From contig OMRS01000087.1 of NCBI GenBank assembly GCA_900313545.1, forward strand, positions 1 to 33,120: 33,120 nt of DNA, read 5' to 3'. The DNA is from an uncultured Eubacteriales bacterium (GTDB taxonomy: Bacteria > Bacillota_A > Clostridia > Christensenellales > Aristaeellaceae). The translations under genes were made by a program, and so were the position numbers. Below the pieces are notes generated by a model that saw only the letters and a program-made list of their open reading frames with translations, was not told the DNA's origin and ran no database searches. Of the stretch, positions 1-9,544 are shown in pieces; positions within the stretch are counted from its first letter, which is position 1; every line of letters starts with the position of its first letter.

Positions 1-3000
1 AAAAACGGAGACTTTTCCGTGATCAGGGACCAGCATCCCGAAGACTGGGAGGAGGGCATGTGGGTCACCAGCCCCGGCACCTCCTATCTGGAGGCGGTGA
101 CCCTGGAGGATGGAACCACGGCGGCGCTGATTGAAAATGCCGGGCTGAATGATGCCCGCTTTGAGCAGACGGTCACCCTGAGGGAAAACACCACCTACCG
201 TCTGAGCGCCCGTGCCCGGGCCGAAGGCTGCGGAAGCGGCATCGGCGCCAACCTGTCCTTTATGGGAATCTTCGGGACCAGCCGGGAGGTGCACGATACC
301 CGGGGTGAATGGGAAGAGCTGGCCCTGTATGCCAGAACCGGTGCGGGACAGAAGGAAGCGACGGTGGCCGTACGTCTTGGAGGCTACGGCTCTGAGAATA
401 CCGGCAAGGCGTGGTTTACGGACGTGGTCCTGGAGGAGGTCAGCGAGGTCCCCGTGGGGGAACTGGTCCTGAACCTGAAGACTCCGGAGCCGGCGAAGGA
501 GGACAAGGAGCGCGGCGGGACGGATCTCAAACAGATCAGCATTCCGATGCTGCTGGCCGCGGCGGGAGGCTACCTGCTGCTGGCCGTGCTCTGGCTGCGC
601 ACCCGCGGGCAGCGGGCTTCAGGAAGCGGCCGCGGCGTGGCTGCGCTGCTGCTGCTGGCTGCGGCAATCCGGGTCGTGCTGTCCTTTACGGTGCCCGGAT
701 ATGGCGTGGATATCGGCTGTTTCTCCGCATGGGCGGGCAAGATGGCTTCCGGGGGACCGGCGCATTTCTATGAGGAAGGGTATTTCTGCGATTATCCCCC
801 GGCCTACATGCTGGTGCTGGGGGTCATCGGGCAGCTGGTTCGGCTGCTTGGCATCGGGTATTCCTCCATGGGGATCCAGGTGCTCCTCAAGTCCGTGCCG
901 ATCCTGTGCGACCTGGCGCTGGCATGGCTTTTCTACCGCCTGACCCGCAGGCGCACCCTGGCCGGCGGGGGAATCTTCCTGTGTGCGGTGGTCGCCTTCA
1001 ATCCCGCGCTGATCATCACGGGAAGCTGCTGGGGACAGATCGACGTGATCACGGGTCTGCTGCTGGTGCTCATCCTGCTGCAGGCGGACAGACAGCGCTA
1101 TGACATCGCCATCCCGCTCTTTGCTCTGGCGGTGCTGACCAAGCCCCAGGCGGGGCTGCTGGCTCCCCTGGGAATGGTGGCCCTCATCATGACGCTGGTG
1201 AAGGACAGGGGGCAGCTTCGGCGGGTGCTGGTGGGCATCCTCCTGGGCATCGCCGTGACGCTGGTGATCGTGGTGCCCTTCTCCCTCAACCAGACGTCGG
1301 CCACGTGGCTGTTTGACAAGTATCTGGAGACCCTCTCCAGCTATGACTATTCCACCCTCTCCACGGGGAACCTCATGTTCCTGCTTGGAGGAAACTGGGT
1401 CAAGAACACCGAGGTGCTTCTGTGGGGCATCACCTACGGACAGGCAGGCTATGCCCTTATGGCCCTGTCCTTTGCCGCGGGCATCGCGCTGCTGCTGAGG
1501 GGCGGGCTGAGGCGCCTGATCCTCTCCGCCGCGCTGACCCTGCAGATGATCTTTGTCCTGGGGCCCAAGATGCATGAGCGCTATATCCTCCCCGGCCTGA
1601 TCGTGCTGCTGCTGGCCTATGTCCGGGAAGAGGATGTGAGGCTGCTGTTTGCCTTCCTCCTGGCCTCCGCGGCCGCGGCGGTGAACATCGGGGTGGTGCT
1701 GGCCTTTGACTACCTCATTGCGCCCAATCTCTGGCTGGGATATGTGCTGGGGGCGCTGCAGCTGCTGAGCCTTGGGATCACCGTATGGACAGCGGTGGAC
1801 CTGTGCCGTGGAAAGGATCCTGTCCGTCCTCCGGAGAAGGTGCGCACCACGCCCCGGGAGGAGGTCTACGGCCAGAGCCGGGATGAACATCTCCGGGGGC
1901 AGATCCTTTCGCCCTCTGAGAGCCGCGTGCGTGTGAGCATGCTGGACCTGGGAATCATGGCCTGCCTCATGGTCCTCTACGGCTCCATTGCCTTTTACAA
2001 TCTGGGAAGCACCACCGCCCCGCAGACGGGATATGTCTCTTCCGCGGACAACGAGACGGTGGTCCTGGACCTGGGCGGGGTCCGCGAGGATTTCATGATC
2101 TACTACTACGGCGGCATCTCCGACACGAAGTTCGCATTTGAAATCTCCGATGACGGCGAGAACTACACCGATGAGGCGGAGGCGTACTTTGACCGGGGAA
2201 CCTGCTTCAAGTGGCAGGCCGTGCGCCTGGCGGAATATGATGAGAACGATGATGTGATCGGCTATTCGGGCAGCGCGCTCACCTTCAGCGGACGATACAT
2301 CCGCATCCGTTTCCACGGAGCGGGTTCAGCCCTGTGGGAGGTGGCCGCCGTGAATGAGAAGGGCGTGCCCTATCCCATCCATGCGGTGTCCGTGAAAGGC
2401 GGCGTTGAGGGCCGCACCGGTGATCCCTCCGTGCTGGTGGACGAGCAGGAGACGGTGCCGGACCGTCCGTCTTACCTGAACAGCATGTATTTTGACGAAA
2501 TCTACCATGCCCGCACCGGCTATGAGCATGCCCACGCCCTGCCCACCTATGAGACGACGCATCCGCCTCTGGGGAAGGTGTTCATGAGTCTGTGCATCCG
2601 CCTGCTGGGCATGACGCCCTTTGCGTGGCGCCTGGCCGGCACCCTTGCCGGCATTCTCATGATCCCGGTGATCTACCTGATGGGCCTTTCCCTGCTGCGG
2701 CGCACCCGCTGGGCGGCGCTGAGCGCCGTGCTGCTGACGGCGGACTGCATGCACTTCACCCAGACGCGCATCGCCACGATCGATTCCTTCGGCGTGCTGT
2801 TCATCATGCTCATGTTCCTGTTCATGATCCGCTGGCTCCAGATGAGTCCCTGGCGCGATTCCCAGGGGCACATGCACCGGGAGCTGCTGCTGTGCGGCAT
2901 CTGCACGGGTCTGGCCATTTCAAGCAAGTGGATCGGCTGTTACGGCGCGGTGGGCATTGCGGTGCTCTTCTTTGCCCGGATGTGGCAGCTGCTTTGCCAG

Positions 3001-3783
3001 GCCCGCTACGCCCAGGCCCACCGCAATGAGGATCCCCGGTTTGCCCGCGTGGCAGACGGCTTTGCGCCCTTTGCCCTGCAGACGCTGGGCATGTGCATCG
3101 TCTACTTCGTGGTGATTCCGGTGATCATCTACTGCCTGAGCTACATTCCCTATCTGGAAGCCTATGGCGAGGTGCGCCTGAACGGGCGGACCATCGAGCG
3201 GCTCATCAGCGCCCAGACCCTGATGTTTGACTATCACGCAGGGCTGCAGGCGACCCACTACTTTGCCTCTCCCTGGTACGAGTGGCCCCTGATCATCAAG
3301 CCCATGTGGTACTATCAGGCGGATTTCCCGCTGCCGGGCAAGATGTCCACGATCCTCTCCTTCGGCAATCCGGCCGTGTGGTGGACGGGACTGGTGGCCA
3401 TGTGCCTGGTGATGGCGCTGTTTGTGCGCAGCTATCTGCTGACCCCGGAGGGAAGGCGGGCGGGAGAGCGCAGCTTTGAGGAGCGGGCCCTGCCGGTGCT
3501 GGTGGTGGGCTTCCTCTCGGCGTATCTGCCCTGGGTGCTGGTTTCAAGACTGACCTTCATCTACCATTACTTTGCCAGCGTGCCCTTCATCATCCTGTCC
3601 ACCTCCACGTGCCTGTGCCATCTGGAAAGGCGCTTCCCCCGGGTCAGCCATGTCCTGATGGCGGTGCTGATGGTGGCGGCCGTGGTCCTGTTTGCGGCCT
3701 TCTATCCGCTGGCCTCCGGCTGCGAGGTCAGCCGCGAATGGGGAGATGCCATGAACTGGTTCCGGGGCTGGATGTGGTACTGA
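1..3783 (+). CDS. Giant GT-C/PMT-family membrane glycosyltransferase (5' partial)
   Basis: The frame is open from base 1, so the N-terminus is cut; 1260 residues are visible. Residues about 1-157 look like a CBM4/9-type beta-sandwich, beginning with the family-typical NGDFS. A membrane segment lies near 180-198. Residues about 214-600 form a first polytopic GT-C region with an acidic GVDIG loop near 235 and DYPPAY near 264. Residues about 680-800 resemble a discoidin (F5/8C) module, with GRYIRIRF at its end. Residues about 820-1260 are a PMT (GT39)-like module with FDE at 831-833 and HPPLGK at 854, corresponding to the conserved first-loop motifs of protein O-mannosyltransferases. Such enzymes take sugars from polyprenyl-phosphate donors at the outer membrane face. 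Two GT-C regions in one chain is unusual. It heads a glycan gene block. The acceptor (protein or glycan) cannot be told from sequence. Confidence 0.9.
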   Translation, partial: KNGDFSVIRDQHPEDWEEGMWVTSPGTSYLEAVTLEDGTTAALIENAGLNDARFEQTVTLRENTTYRLSARARAEGCGSGIGANLSFMGIFGTSREVHDTRGEWEELALYARTGAGQKEATVAVRLGGYGSENTGKAWFTDVVLEEVSEVPVGELVLNLKTPEPAKEDKERGGTDLKQISIPMLLAAAGGYLLLAVLWLRTRGQRASGSGRGVAALLLLAAAIRVVLSFTVPGYGVDIGCFSAWAGKMASGGPAHFYEEGYFCDYPPAYMLVLGVIGQLVRLLGIGYSSMGIQVLLKSVPILCDLALAWLFYRLTRRRTLAGGGIFLCAVVAFNPALIITGSCWGQIDVITGLLLVLILLQADRQRYDIAIPLFALAVLTKPQAGLLAPLGMVALIMTLVKDRGQLRRVLVGILLGIAVTLVIVVPFSLNQTSATWLFDKYLETLSSYDYSTLSTGNLMFLLGGNWVKNTEVLLWGITYGQAGYALMALSFAAGIALLLRGGLRRLILSAALTLQMIFVLGPKMHERYILPGLIVLLLAYVREEDVRLLFAFLLASAAAAVNIGVVLAFDYLIAPNLWLGYVLGALQLLSLGITVWTAVDLCRGKDPVRPPEKVRTTPREEVYGQSRDEHLRGQILSPSESRVRVSMLDLGIMACLMVLYGSIAFYNLGSTTAPQTGYVSSADNETVVLDLGGVREDFMIYYYGGISDTKFAFEISDDGENYTDEAEAYFDRGTCFKWQAVRLAEYDENDDVIGYSGSALTFSGRYIRIRFHGAGSALWEVAAVNEKGVPYPIHAVSVKGGVEGRTGDPSVLVDEQETVPDRPSYLNSMYFDEIYHARTGYEHAHALPTYETTHPPLGKVFMSLCIRLLGMTPFAWRLAGTLAGILMIPVIYLMGLSLLRRTRWAALSAVLLTADCMHFTQTRIATIDSFGVLFIMLMFLFMIRWLQMSPWRDSQGHMHRELLLCGICTGLAISSKWIGCYGAVGIAVLFFARMWQLLCQARYAQAHRNEDPRFARVADGFAPFALQTLGMCIVYFVVIPVIIYCLSYIPYLEAYGEVRLNGRTIERLISAQTLMFDYHAGLQATHYFASPWYEWPLIIKPMWYYQADFPLPGKMSTILSFGNPAVWWTGLVAMCLVMALFVRSYLLTPEGRRAGERSFEERALPVLVVGFLSAYLPWVLVSRLTFIYHYFASVPFIILSTSTCLCHLERRFPRVSHVLMAVLMVAAVVLFAAFYPLASGCEVSREWGDAMNWFRGWMWY

Positions 3784-3794
3784 TACGGTGACTG

Positions 3795-3803
3795 TGCTAT
3801 AAT
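3795..3803 (+). promoter_or_regulatory. Extended -10 promoter ahead of the glycan operon
   Basis: TG-C-TATAAT is an exact extended -10 element lying between the end of the large glycosyltransferase gene and the next start. No convincing -35 box is present at 16-18 nt. Transcription would begin near 3810, just ahead of the AAGGAGGGGG ribosome binding site. The downstream glycosyltransferases may therefore be transcribed independently of the upstream gene. Confidence 0.5.
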
Positions 3804-3827
3804 TTTCAAGGGAAGGAGGGGGTTTTT

Positions 3828-4850
3828 GTGGATTACCCGACCATATCGGTGGTGGTTCCGGTGCGCAATGAGGAAAAGTACATTTCCAGATGCGTGGAGA
3901 CCATCTTCCGGCAGGACTATCCTCGGGACAGGATGGATGTCATCTTTGTTGACGGACAGTCAAATGACCGGACCGTTCAGCAGCTTCTGGAGCTGCAAAA
4001 GACCTATCCTGAGATCCGGCTGCTTGAAAATCCCCACCGGACCGTTCCATATGCCATGAACATCGGCATCCGGGCAAGCCGGGCGGAGGTCATCGTGCGC
4101 CTGGACGCCCACGCCGAGTATCCTCCGGATTATGTCCGGCTGTCGGTGGAAACCCTCCTGACCCGGGAGTGCGAGAACGTGGGCGGCTACTGCGACACCC
4201 GCGGGCGCGGCTTCGTGGGTGAGGGGATTGCAGCCATGCTGTGCACCCCCTTTGGCGTGGGCAATTCCACCTTCCGCACCGCGGACAAGGACGGCTATGT
4301 GGATACCGTGGCCTTCGGATGTTTTCACCGGGATCTGTTTGAGCGCATCGGCTATTACGACGAGCGCATGACGCGCAACCAGGACAATGAACTGAGCTAC
4401 CGCATCCGCAAAAACGGGGGAAAAATCTGGTTCAACCACCGGATCCGCTTTGTGTACTACTGCAGGGACACTCTCTCCGGCATTCTCAGGATGGGATTCA
4501 TGAACGGCAAATGGAATGTGATCACCATGGCCCTGGTCCCGGGATCCATGAGCCTGCGGCATTTTGTTCCGTTTGCCTTTGTCCTTTCCACATTGCTGCT
4601 GCTTGCGCTGGTGCTTGCGACGGGCTCCTTCTTCTTCAAGGGACTTCTTCTGCTGGAGTGGGGCATGTATCTTGCACTGGACCTGTTCTACGCCTGGGAC
4701 ATCTCCCAGAAAAAAGGCCTCAGATACCTGCCCCTGGAGGTATTTCTGTTCCCGGCGTTCCACTTCGCCTACGGCACGGGATCCTTCTTCGGGCTGCTTG
4801 CCCTGCCTTCTTTCCTGAAGGATGGCGCAAAAAGGAAGAATCAATCGTGA
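3828..4850 (+). CDS. Family 2 glycosyltransferase, ExoA-like
   Basis: This 340-residue protein starts at GTG, chosen because AAGGAGGGGG lies just upstream and the GT-A fold begins at once (ISVVVPVRNEEKYI). The nucleotide-sugar site is visible as VDGQSNDRT, and the metal-binding motif as RLDAHAEYP, which is characteristic of succinoglycan ExoA-type enzymes. The acceptor-side motif is RNQDNELSYR. Two or three C-terminal membrane segments (about residues 245-330) anchor it to the inner membrane. It should add a sugar to a polyprenyl-linked intermediate on the cytoplasmic side. Its TGA overlaps the GTG of the next gene (GTGA). Family assignment is firm; donor and linkage are unknown. Confidence 0.9.
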   Translation: MDYPTISVVVPVRNEEKYISRCVETIFRQDYPRDRMDVIFVDGQSNDRTVQQLLELQKTYPEIRLLENPHRTVPYAMNIGIRASRAEVIVRLDAHAEYPPDYVRLSVETLLTRECENVGGYCDTRGRGFVGEGIAAMLCTPFGVGNSTFRTADKDGYVDTVAFGCFHRDLFERIGYYDERMTRNQDNELSYRIRKNGGKIWFNHRIRFVYYCRDTLSGILRMGFMNGKWNVITMALVPGSMSLRHFVPFAFVLSTLLLLALVLATGSFFFKGLLLLEWGMYLALDLFYAWDISQKKGLRYLPLEVFLFPAFHFAYGTGSFFGLLALPSFLKDGAKRKNQS

Positions 4851-5944
4851 AGATACTGCATATCTGCCGCAATCTGTGCGGTTCCCGGGTCTTTCCGGAG
4901 CTGTTTGTGGAGCTGGAGCGGCAGGGACTGGAGCAGGTGGTGTTTGCGCCGGAGATCAGCCTTCCCCCGGAAGGTCCTCCGCCCATGCCGGGAGTGCAGA
5001 CCTATCTGTGCAGAACCCTCCGCAACACAGACACGCTGTTTTTTTTCAGAAAAGCCCAGCGGACGGTCCCGGAGGTTCTGGGCAGGGTCCGGATGAAGGA
5101 GGTCCGCCTGATCCACGCCCATACCCTCTTTACCGACGGGTCCATTGCGCGGAGCCTGTCCCGGAAGACCGGCCTGCCCTACATGGTGACCCTGCGCTAT
5201 AGCGACGTGGCGGCGATCTACAGGTATGAGCCCCACCTGCGTCCCCTGGCGCGGAGGATCCTGCGGGATGCCGTCCGGGTGGTGTTCCTCTCGGAGGGGA
5301 TCCGGCGCGAGGTGACCGGATGGCTGCCCCGGGAGGAGCAGGAGGCGTTTGGGGAAAAGACCGCGGTCATCCCCAACGGCATCGCGCCGGCGTGGCTGGA
5401 CGGAACGCCCCGGAAGCTGTCCGGGGAGGTGGTCCGCGTGGGGTTTGCGGGCAAACTGAATGACCGCAAGCGCCCCCTTGACGCCCTGCGGGCGGTCCAT
5501 GCGGCAAATGCCGGGGGCTCCCGGCGCTTTGTCCTGCGGGTGTGCGGCACGGGCCCGCTGGAGGGCCGCGTGAGGCAGGCGCTTGGAAAAGAAGATGAGA
5601 TGCTGGGCAAAATCACCGGCATGGAGCCCATGAAGGCCTTTTACCGCAGCTGTGACGTGCTTCTGGTGCCCTCCCGGGCGGAAACCTTCGGCATGGTGTA
5701 CCTGGAGGCCATGAGCCAGGGGGTGCCGGTACTGTATACCCGGGGCCAGGGGTTTGACGGGCAGTTTCCCGACGGCCAGGTGGGATACCCGGTCATCTGC
5801 AGGAACATTTCCTCCCAGGCGGATGCGCTGCACCGCATTGCCGGGGAGGATTACGAGGCCATGTCCTCGCGCTGCCTGGAGGCGGCCGGGAGCCTGTCGC
5901 TGCCCCGCGTGGCGGGCATGTGGATGCAGCTCTACGGCGACTGA
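4847..5944 (+). CDS. GT4-type glycosyltransferase
   Basis: This 365-residue protein is read from a GTG that overlaps the preceding stop codon, with AAGGAAG eight bases upstream. An ATG-initiated longer frame exists but would overlap the previous gene by over 300 bases. The protein is soluble with two Rossmann-like halves. The N-terminal half has LIHAHTLFTDG and TLRYSD. The C-terminal half has VGFAGKLNDRKRP and the donor-binding E-x7-E motif (PSRAETFGMVYLEAMSQG). Retaining GT4 enzymes of this kind extend lipid-linked exopolysaccharide or cell-wall glycans in the cytoplasm. A second GT4 follows nine bases downstream, so the two probably act in sequence. Confidence 0.9.
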   Translation: MKILHICRNLCGSRVFPELFVELERQGLEQVVFAPEISLPPEGPPPMPGVQTYLCRTLRNTDTLFFFRKAQRTVPEVLGRVRMKEVRLIHAHTLFTDGSIARSLSRKTGLPYMVTLRYSDVAAIYRYEPHLRPLARRILRDAVRVVFLSEGIRREVTGWLPREEQEAFGEKTAVIPNGIAPAWLDGTPRKLSGEVVRVGFAGKLNDRKRPLDALRAVHAANAGGSRRFVLRVCGTGPLEGRVRQALGKEDEMLGKITGMEPMKAFYRSCDVLLVPSRAETFGMVYLEAMSQGVPVLYTRGQGFDGQFPDGQVGYPVICRNISSQADALHRIAGEDYEAMSSRCLEAAGSLSLPRVAGMWMQLYGD

Positions 5945-5953
5945 GGAGATATC

Positions 5954-7153
5954 GTGGATAAGCGGAATCTGAATATCCTGATGATGGTTCACCGGCTGGA
6001 GGACGCATCTCCCTACTGCTTTTTCGTGCATGAGCAGGCCCGGACACTGGCTGCCCGGGGGCACCGGGTGACGGTGATCTCCTGCGTGCTGTGTCCGCCG
6101 CTGGCCAGTCGCCTGCGGCCGGAGGCCCATGCGCTGGATTTGCGCACTCCGGCAAGGGACCGCCTTGACGGGGTGGAGATCGTGTATCCCCGCGCCCTGT
6201 CCCTGGGCGACGGGGGGGACCGGCTTTTTGGCGGGTCCCTGATGGCCCTTGCCGCCTTCAGGGAGGCGAAAAGGATGCATGAGGCGGCCCCGTTTGACCT
6301 GATCCATGCCCACATGCTGCCCCGCGACGGCCACGCGGCCCTGCTGATCGGCAGGCGGCTGGGGGTCCCGGTGGTGCTGACGGTGCACGGGACCGACGTG
6401 CTGCGCTACTTTGGCGAGGGGATCACTCCCTGGAAGCGGAATGTGAAGATCGCCAGGGAGGTGGACGCCCTGATGGCGGTCTCGCCCATGCTCCTGGACC
6501 GCGTGCGCGGCTGCCGGGGGGAGAAGGCGATCTCCCGGGTGGTGGAAAACGGGGTGGACCTGTCCCTGATTCCCGATGTGCGGGAGAACCGTCCGGGAAG
6601 GATCCTGTCGGTGGGCACCCTGAAGGCGCGCAAATGCATGGACCGGACCCTTTCGGCCTTTGCCCGCGTGGCCGGGGAATTCCCGCAGGCGGAGCTGACC
6701 CTGATCGGTGAAGGGCCGGACCGGGAGGCGCTGCTTGCCATGGCCCGGGAGCTGGGGGTGGCGGATCGGGTGCATCTGACCGGGGGAATGCCCCACCGGC
6801 AGGTGCTGGAGGAGATGAGCCGCTCCGACCTGTTCCTGCTGCCCAGCTGGGGAGAGGGATTCGGAATTGTCTATATCGAGGCGATGGCAGCGGGATGCAT
6901 TGCCGTGGGTGCCAGAAATGAGGGCATCGACGGTACCCTCCGGGACGGGGAGAACGGCTTTCTGGTGGACGCGGGCAGCGTGGACCAGATGGAGCAGATC
7001 CTGAGGAGGTGCCTGGGGGATCCCGCCTCGGTGCGGGAAATCCGCATGGCGGGCATGAGGACCGCCCGGGAAATGACCTGGGAGCGGAATGCCCGGGAGA
7101 CGGAGGAGGTCTATCGCCTGGTGCTGGATGGAAAACAGGAGGGGTTGAGGTGA
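5954..7153 (+). CDS. GT4-type glycosyltransferase
   Basis: This 399-residue cytoplasmic enzyme starts at GTG, placed five bases after GAGGAG. The N-terminal acceptor domain shows FVHEQARTLAARGHRVTVIS, LIHAHMLPRDG and LTVHGTDVLRYF. The C-terminal donor domain shows SVGTLKARKCMD, LIGEGPDREAL and the E-x7-E motif in PSWGEGFGIVYIEAMAAG. It resembles colanic-acid or teichuronic-type glycosyltransferases of the GT4 family. The final TGA overlaps the GTG of the O-antigen ligase-like gene, implying coupled translation. Sugar specificity cannot be read from the sequence. Confidence 0.9.
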   Translation: MDKRNLNILMMVHRLEDASPYCFFVHEQARTLAARGHRVTVISCVLCPPLASRLRPEAHALDLRTPARDRLDGVEIVYPRALSLGDGGDRLFGGSLMALAAFREAKRMHEAAPFDLIHAHMLPRDGHAALLIGRRLGVPVVLTVHGTDVLRYFGEGITPWKRNVKIAREVDALMAVSPMLLDRVRGCRGEKAISRVVENGVDLSLIPDVRENRPGRILSVGTLKARKCMDRTLSAFARVAGEFPQAELTLIGEGPDREALLAMARELGVADRVHLTGGMPHRQVLEEMSRSDLFLLPSWGEGFGIVYIEAMAAGCIAVGARNEGIDGTLRDGENGFLVDAGSVDQMEQILRRCLGDPASVREIRMAGMRTAREMTWERNARETEEVYRLVLDGKQEGLR

Positions 7154-8502
7154 GCAGAAACAGTGTGGATGGAACCGGCATGCTTCGGTTTTACGACCGC
7201 GTGACGGGAGTCTTCAATGATATCTTTGACGCCCGGCTGCTGACGGTGGCGCTTTTTGCGCTGGAGAGCTACTGCGTGCTGTTTACGCAGCGGAAATTCC
7301 CCATGCGGTGGATGATCTTCGTGCTGTTCGGGATGATCCTGCTGCTGGCGGTCACGCTGACGGCCAGGACCGGGGAGCGCAGCCGGGTCAGCTTTTCAAA
7401 GCTCATGGTGGGCCTGTGGTTCGCCCTGCATACCATGATGGTCATCTCCGGGCTGTTCTACCAGGACTGGCTGCCCGAGAGCATTCCCCTGCTGATCTGT
7501 TATCCCGTGATCTTTTCGGTCTTTGCATCCCGTGAGGATGAGGGGGTGTTCAGGGCGATCCTGAGGGCGGCGATGCTGTCCGTGCTCCCCTTCCTGGTCT
7601 GGTCCCTGATCGCCCGGCCCATCAGCTGGGGACGCCTGGGATACATGGGGGTCTTTTATGACGCCAACCCGCTGGCCATGTGCTGCGTGATCATGGCCTC
7701 CTCGGCGATGCTGCTGGCCTATGCGAACTGGCGGCAGAAGCGCATGATGCAGTTCGTGCTGTGCCTGCTGCTGGGCGCACTGGCGGTGGTGGTGCTGGTG
7801 TTCACCATGTCCCGCTCGTGCCTGCTGGCTTTTGCCGGCGTTACGGTGATCATCGTGGGCACCATCGTGGCGGGCACGGTCCGCCATCCCGGCCGCTGGA
7901 TCGCCGCGCTGTCCGTGGTGGTGGTCCTCGCGCTGGTTGCGGGGGTACGCTTCACGCGGGAGAAGATCTACGAGTCCTATGTGGAGGACTATGAACTGGC
8001 CGTCTATAACCATGAGACCTACGGCGACCCCATCCTGATTCCCAAACCGGAGGACCGGAAGCTGTCCATGGATGACCTGACCTCGGACCGCTGGGGCATC
8101 TGGGAGGTCATCATGAAAAACCTGACCTGGAACGGCCATCCCACCAGCGTTGTGAAGGAGTGGGTGGCCATTGACGGGGCGGGCGACCGGCATTTCAATG
8201 CCCACAACGCCTTCCTGGGGGTGGCCTACAACAACGGATGGATTGCGGGGCTCCTGCTGTGCGCCTACACCATTGCCGCCTTTGTCCGCTCCTTCCGGTA
8301 CTACTGGATCCACAGGAAGCACAGCGTCTGGGCCGCCACGCCCCTGACCTTCTGCACGGTCTTCATTCTGGTGGGCATGTTTGAATCCGTCTATGCCCCC
8401 TTCTCGGTGATCGGGTGCACGTTCCTGCTGGTCCAGGCGCCCCTGTGGCGCGCGGACCTCAGTCTGAGCGGGCCGGAGAGCGGCAAGGAGCAGAAGGCAT
8501 GA
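7150..8502 (+). CDS. O-antigen ligase/polymerase-like membrane protein
   Basis: A polytopic protein of 450 residues with about ten to twelve hydrophobic segments. The GTG start is chosen because AGGAGGGG lies five bases upstream and the codon overlaps the previous stop. A large extracytoplasmic loop (about residues 270-370) ends in HNAFLGVAYNNGWIAG, the pattern seen near the active loop of the Wzy/WaaL (O-antigen ligase) superfamily. Members polymerise or transfer undecaprenyl-linked glycans outside the membrane. In a Gram-positive context it would polymerise a capsule or wall polysaccharide, or ligate it. No Wzx flippase is visible in this window. Polymerase versus ligase cannot be separated by sequence alone. 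Confidence 0.82.
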   Translation: MSRNSVDGTGMLRFYDRVTGVFNDIFDARLLTVALFALESYCVLFTQRKFPMRWMIFVLFGMILLLAVTLTARTGERSRVSFSKLMVGLWFALHTMMVISGLFYQDWLPESIPLLICYPVIFSVFASREDEGVFRAILRAAMLSVLPFLVWSLIARPISWGRLGYMGVFYDANPLAMCCVIMASSAMLLAYANWRQKRMMQFVLCLLLGALAVVVLVFTMSRSCLLAFAGVTVIIVGTIVAGTVRHPGRWIAALSVVVVLALVAGVRFTREKIYESYVEDYELAVYNHETYGDPILIPKPEDRKLSMDDLTSDRWGIWEVIMKNLTWNGHPTSVVKEWVAIDGAGDRHFNAHNAFLGVAYNNGWIAGLLLCAYTIAAFVRSFRYYWIHRKHSVWAATPLTFCTVFILVGMFESVYAPFSVIGCTFLLVQAPLWRADLSLSGPESGKEQKA

Positions 8503-9530
8503 GAAAACAGCCGACTGTCAGCGTGATTGTTCCGGTGTATAATGCGGCGCTGTACCTGGAGGACTGTATCCGCTCCCTGGAGGGACAGACCCTTGCGGGA
8601 ATGGAGCTGATCTTTGTCAATGACGGCAGCCAGGACCGGAGCGGGGAAATCCTGGAACAGGCCGCCGCGCGCAATCCCGCGGCCCGGGTGATCTCCTTCC
8701 CGGAGAACCGGGGTGTGTCTGCGGCCCGCAATGCGGGACTGGAGGCCGCGCGGGGTGAATTTGTGGGCTTCTGTGACGGGGATGACTGGGTGGAGCCCCA
8801 TATGTATGCGGAACTGTACCGGGCCTGCATGCTCCGAAGCGCCGACATTTCCTTCTGCCGGGTCTTCAAGGACCGACCCTCAGGGACGGAAAACGTGCCC
8901 CTGGGCATCCCGGACAGCAGCGAGTTTGATTACGGCAGTATCCGCAGCCGGTTGGTGCCGCAGATGCTGGCCCTGAAGGTGGACGGGGACGGCCTGCCCC
9001 TGTCGGGCTATACGCCCAGGAACCTGTTCAGGCGCGTGATTCTGCAGGGCCTGCGCTTCCGGGAGGAGATCCACTACGCGGAGGACCTGGTGTTCATTGT
9101 GGAGGCCATGCTCCGCTGCCGCAAGGCGGTGGCGGTGGACTTTGCCTATTACCATTACCGTTTCCATGAGGGTAGCGTCACCAAGCGCTACAGCGCGTAT
9201 ATTCCGGATTCCTTTGACCGCTCAAACCAGGAGCTGGAGCGGCTGGTGGGCGGATTTGACGAGTGCAGGTCGCGCATGATGGTGCGTCGCAGGAAGATGG
9301 CGGTGGACGTGGTGCGCAACTACTGCGCCGCCGACAGCCCCTGGTCCATGGAGGAAAGGATCCGCCTTTCCCGGGATTACATGAACCGTGCGGATGTCCG
9401 CAGTGCATTTGCCGGTCTGCGGCTGACGAGTCTTCCTCCAAGAACTGCGGTCAGGCTGGGTCTGGTCAAGTACCGGCTGGCCGCCCTGGCCTGCTGGCTG
9501 TTTTCCAAGGTCTTCAGGAACCGTCTGTAA
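8499..9530 (+). CDS. Family 2 glycosyltransferase
   Basis: This 343-residue protein starts at an ATG overlapping the preceding TGA (ATGA), with AAGGAG eight bases upstream. The GT-A domain opens with TVSVIVPVYNAALYLEDCI. It continues with LIFVNDGSQDRSGEI and NRGVSAARNAGL, and the metal site is FCDGDDWVEP. Further motifs are YAEDLVFIVEAM and a YYHYRFHEGSVTKRY segment typical of EpsJ- or CpsIJ-like capsule glycosyltransferases. No membrane span is clear. It closes the glycosyltransferase series of the block. Family is certain; linkage and sugar are unknown. Confidence 0.9.
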   Translation: MRKQPTVSVIVPVYNAALYLEDCIRSLEGQTLAGMELIFVNDGSQDRSGEILEQAAARNPAARVISFPENRGVSAARNAGLEAARGEFVGFCDGDDWVEPHMYAELYRACMLRSADISFCRVFKDRPSGTENVPLGIPDSSEFDYGSIRSRLVPQMLALKVDGDGLPLSGYTPRNLFRRVILQGLRFREEIHYAEDLVFIVEAMLRCRKAVAVDFAYYHYRFHEGSVTKRYSAYIPDSFDRSNQELERLVGGFDECRSRMMVRRRKMAVDVVRNYCAADSPWSMEERIRLSRDYMNRADVRSAFAGLRLTSLPPRTAVRLGLVKYRLAALACWLFSKVFRNRL

Positions 9531-9544
9531 AGGAGATGTTGACA

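Noticed and set aside
4841..6796. A 651-codon minus-strand open frame opposite the two GT4 genes.
   Set aside because: It has the same antisense composition with no motif, while both + genes have clear glycosyltransferase motifs and ribosome sites.
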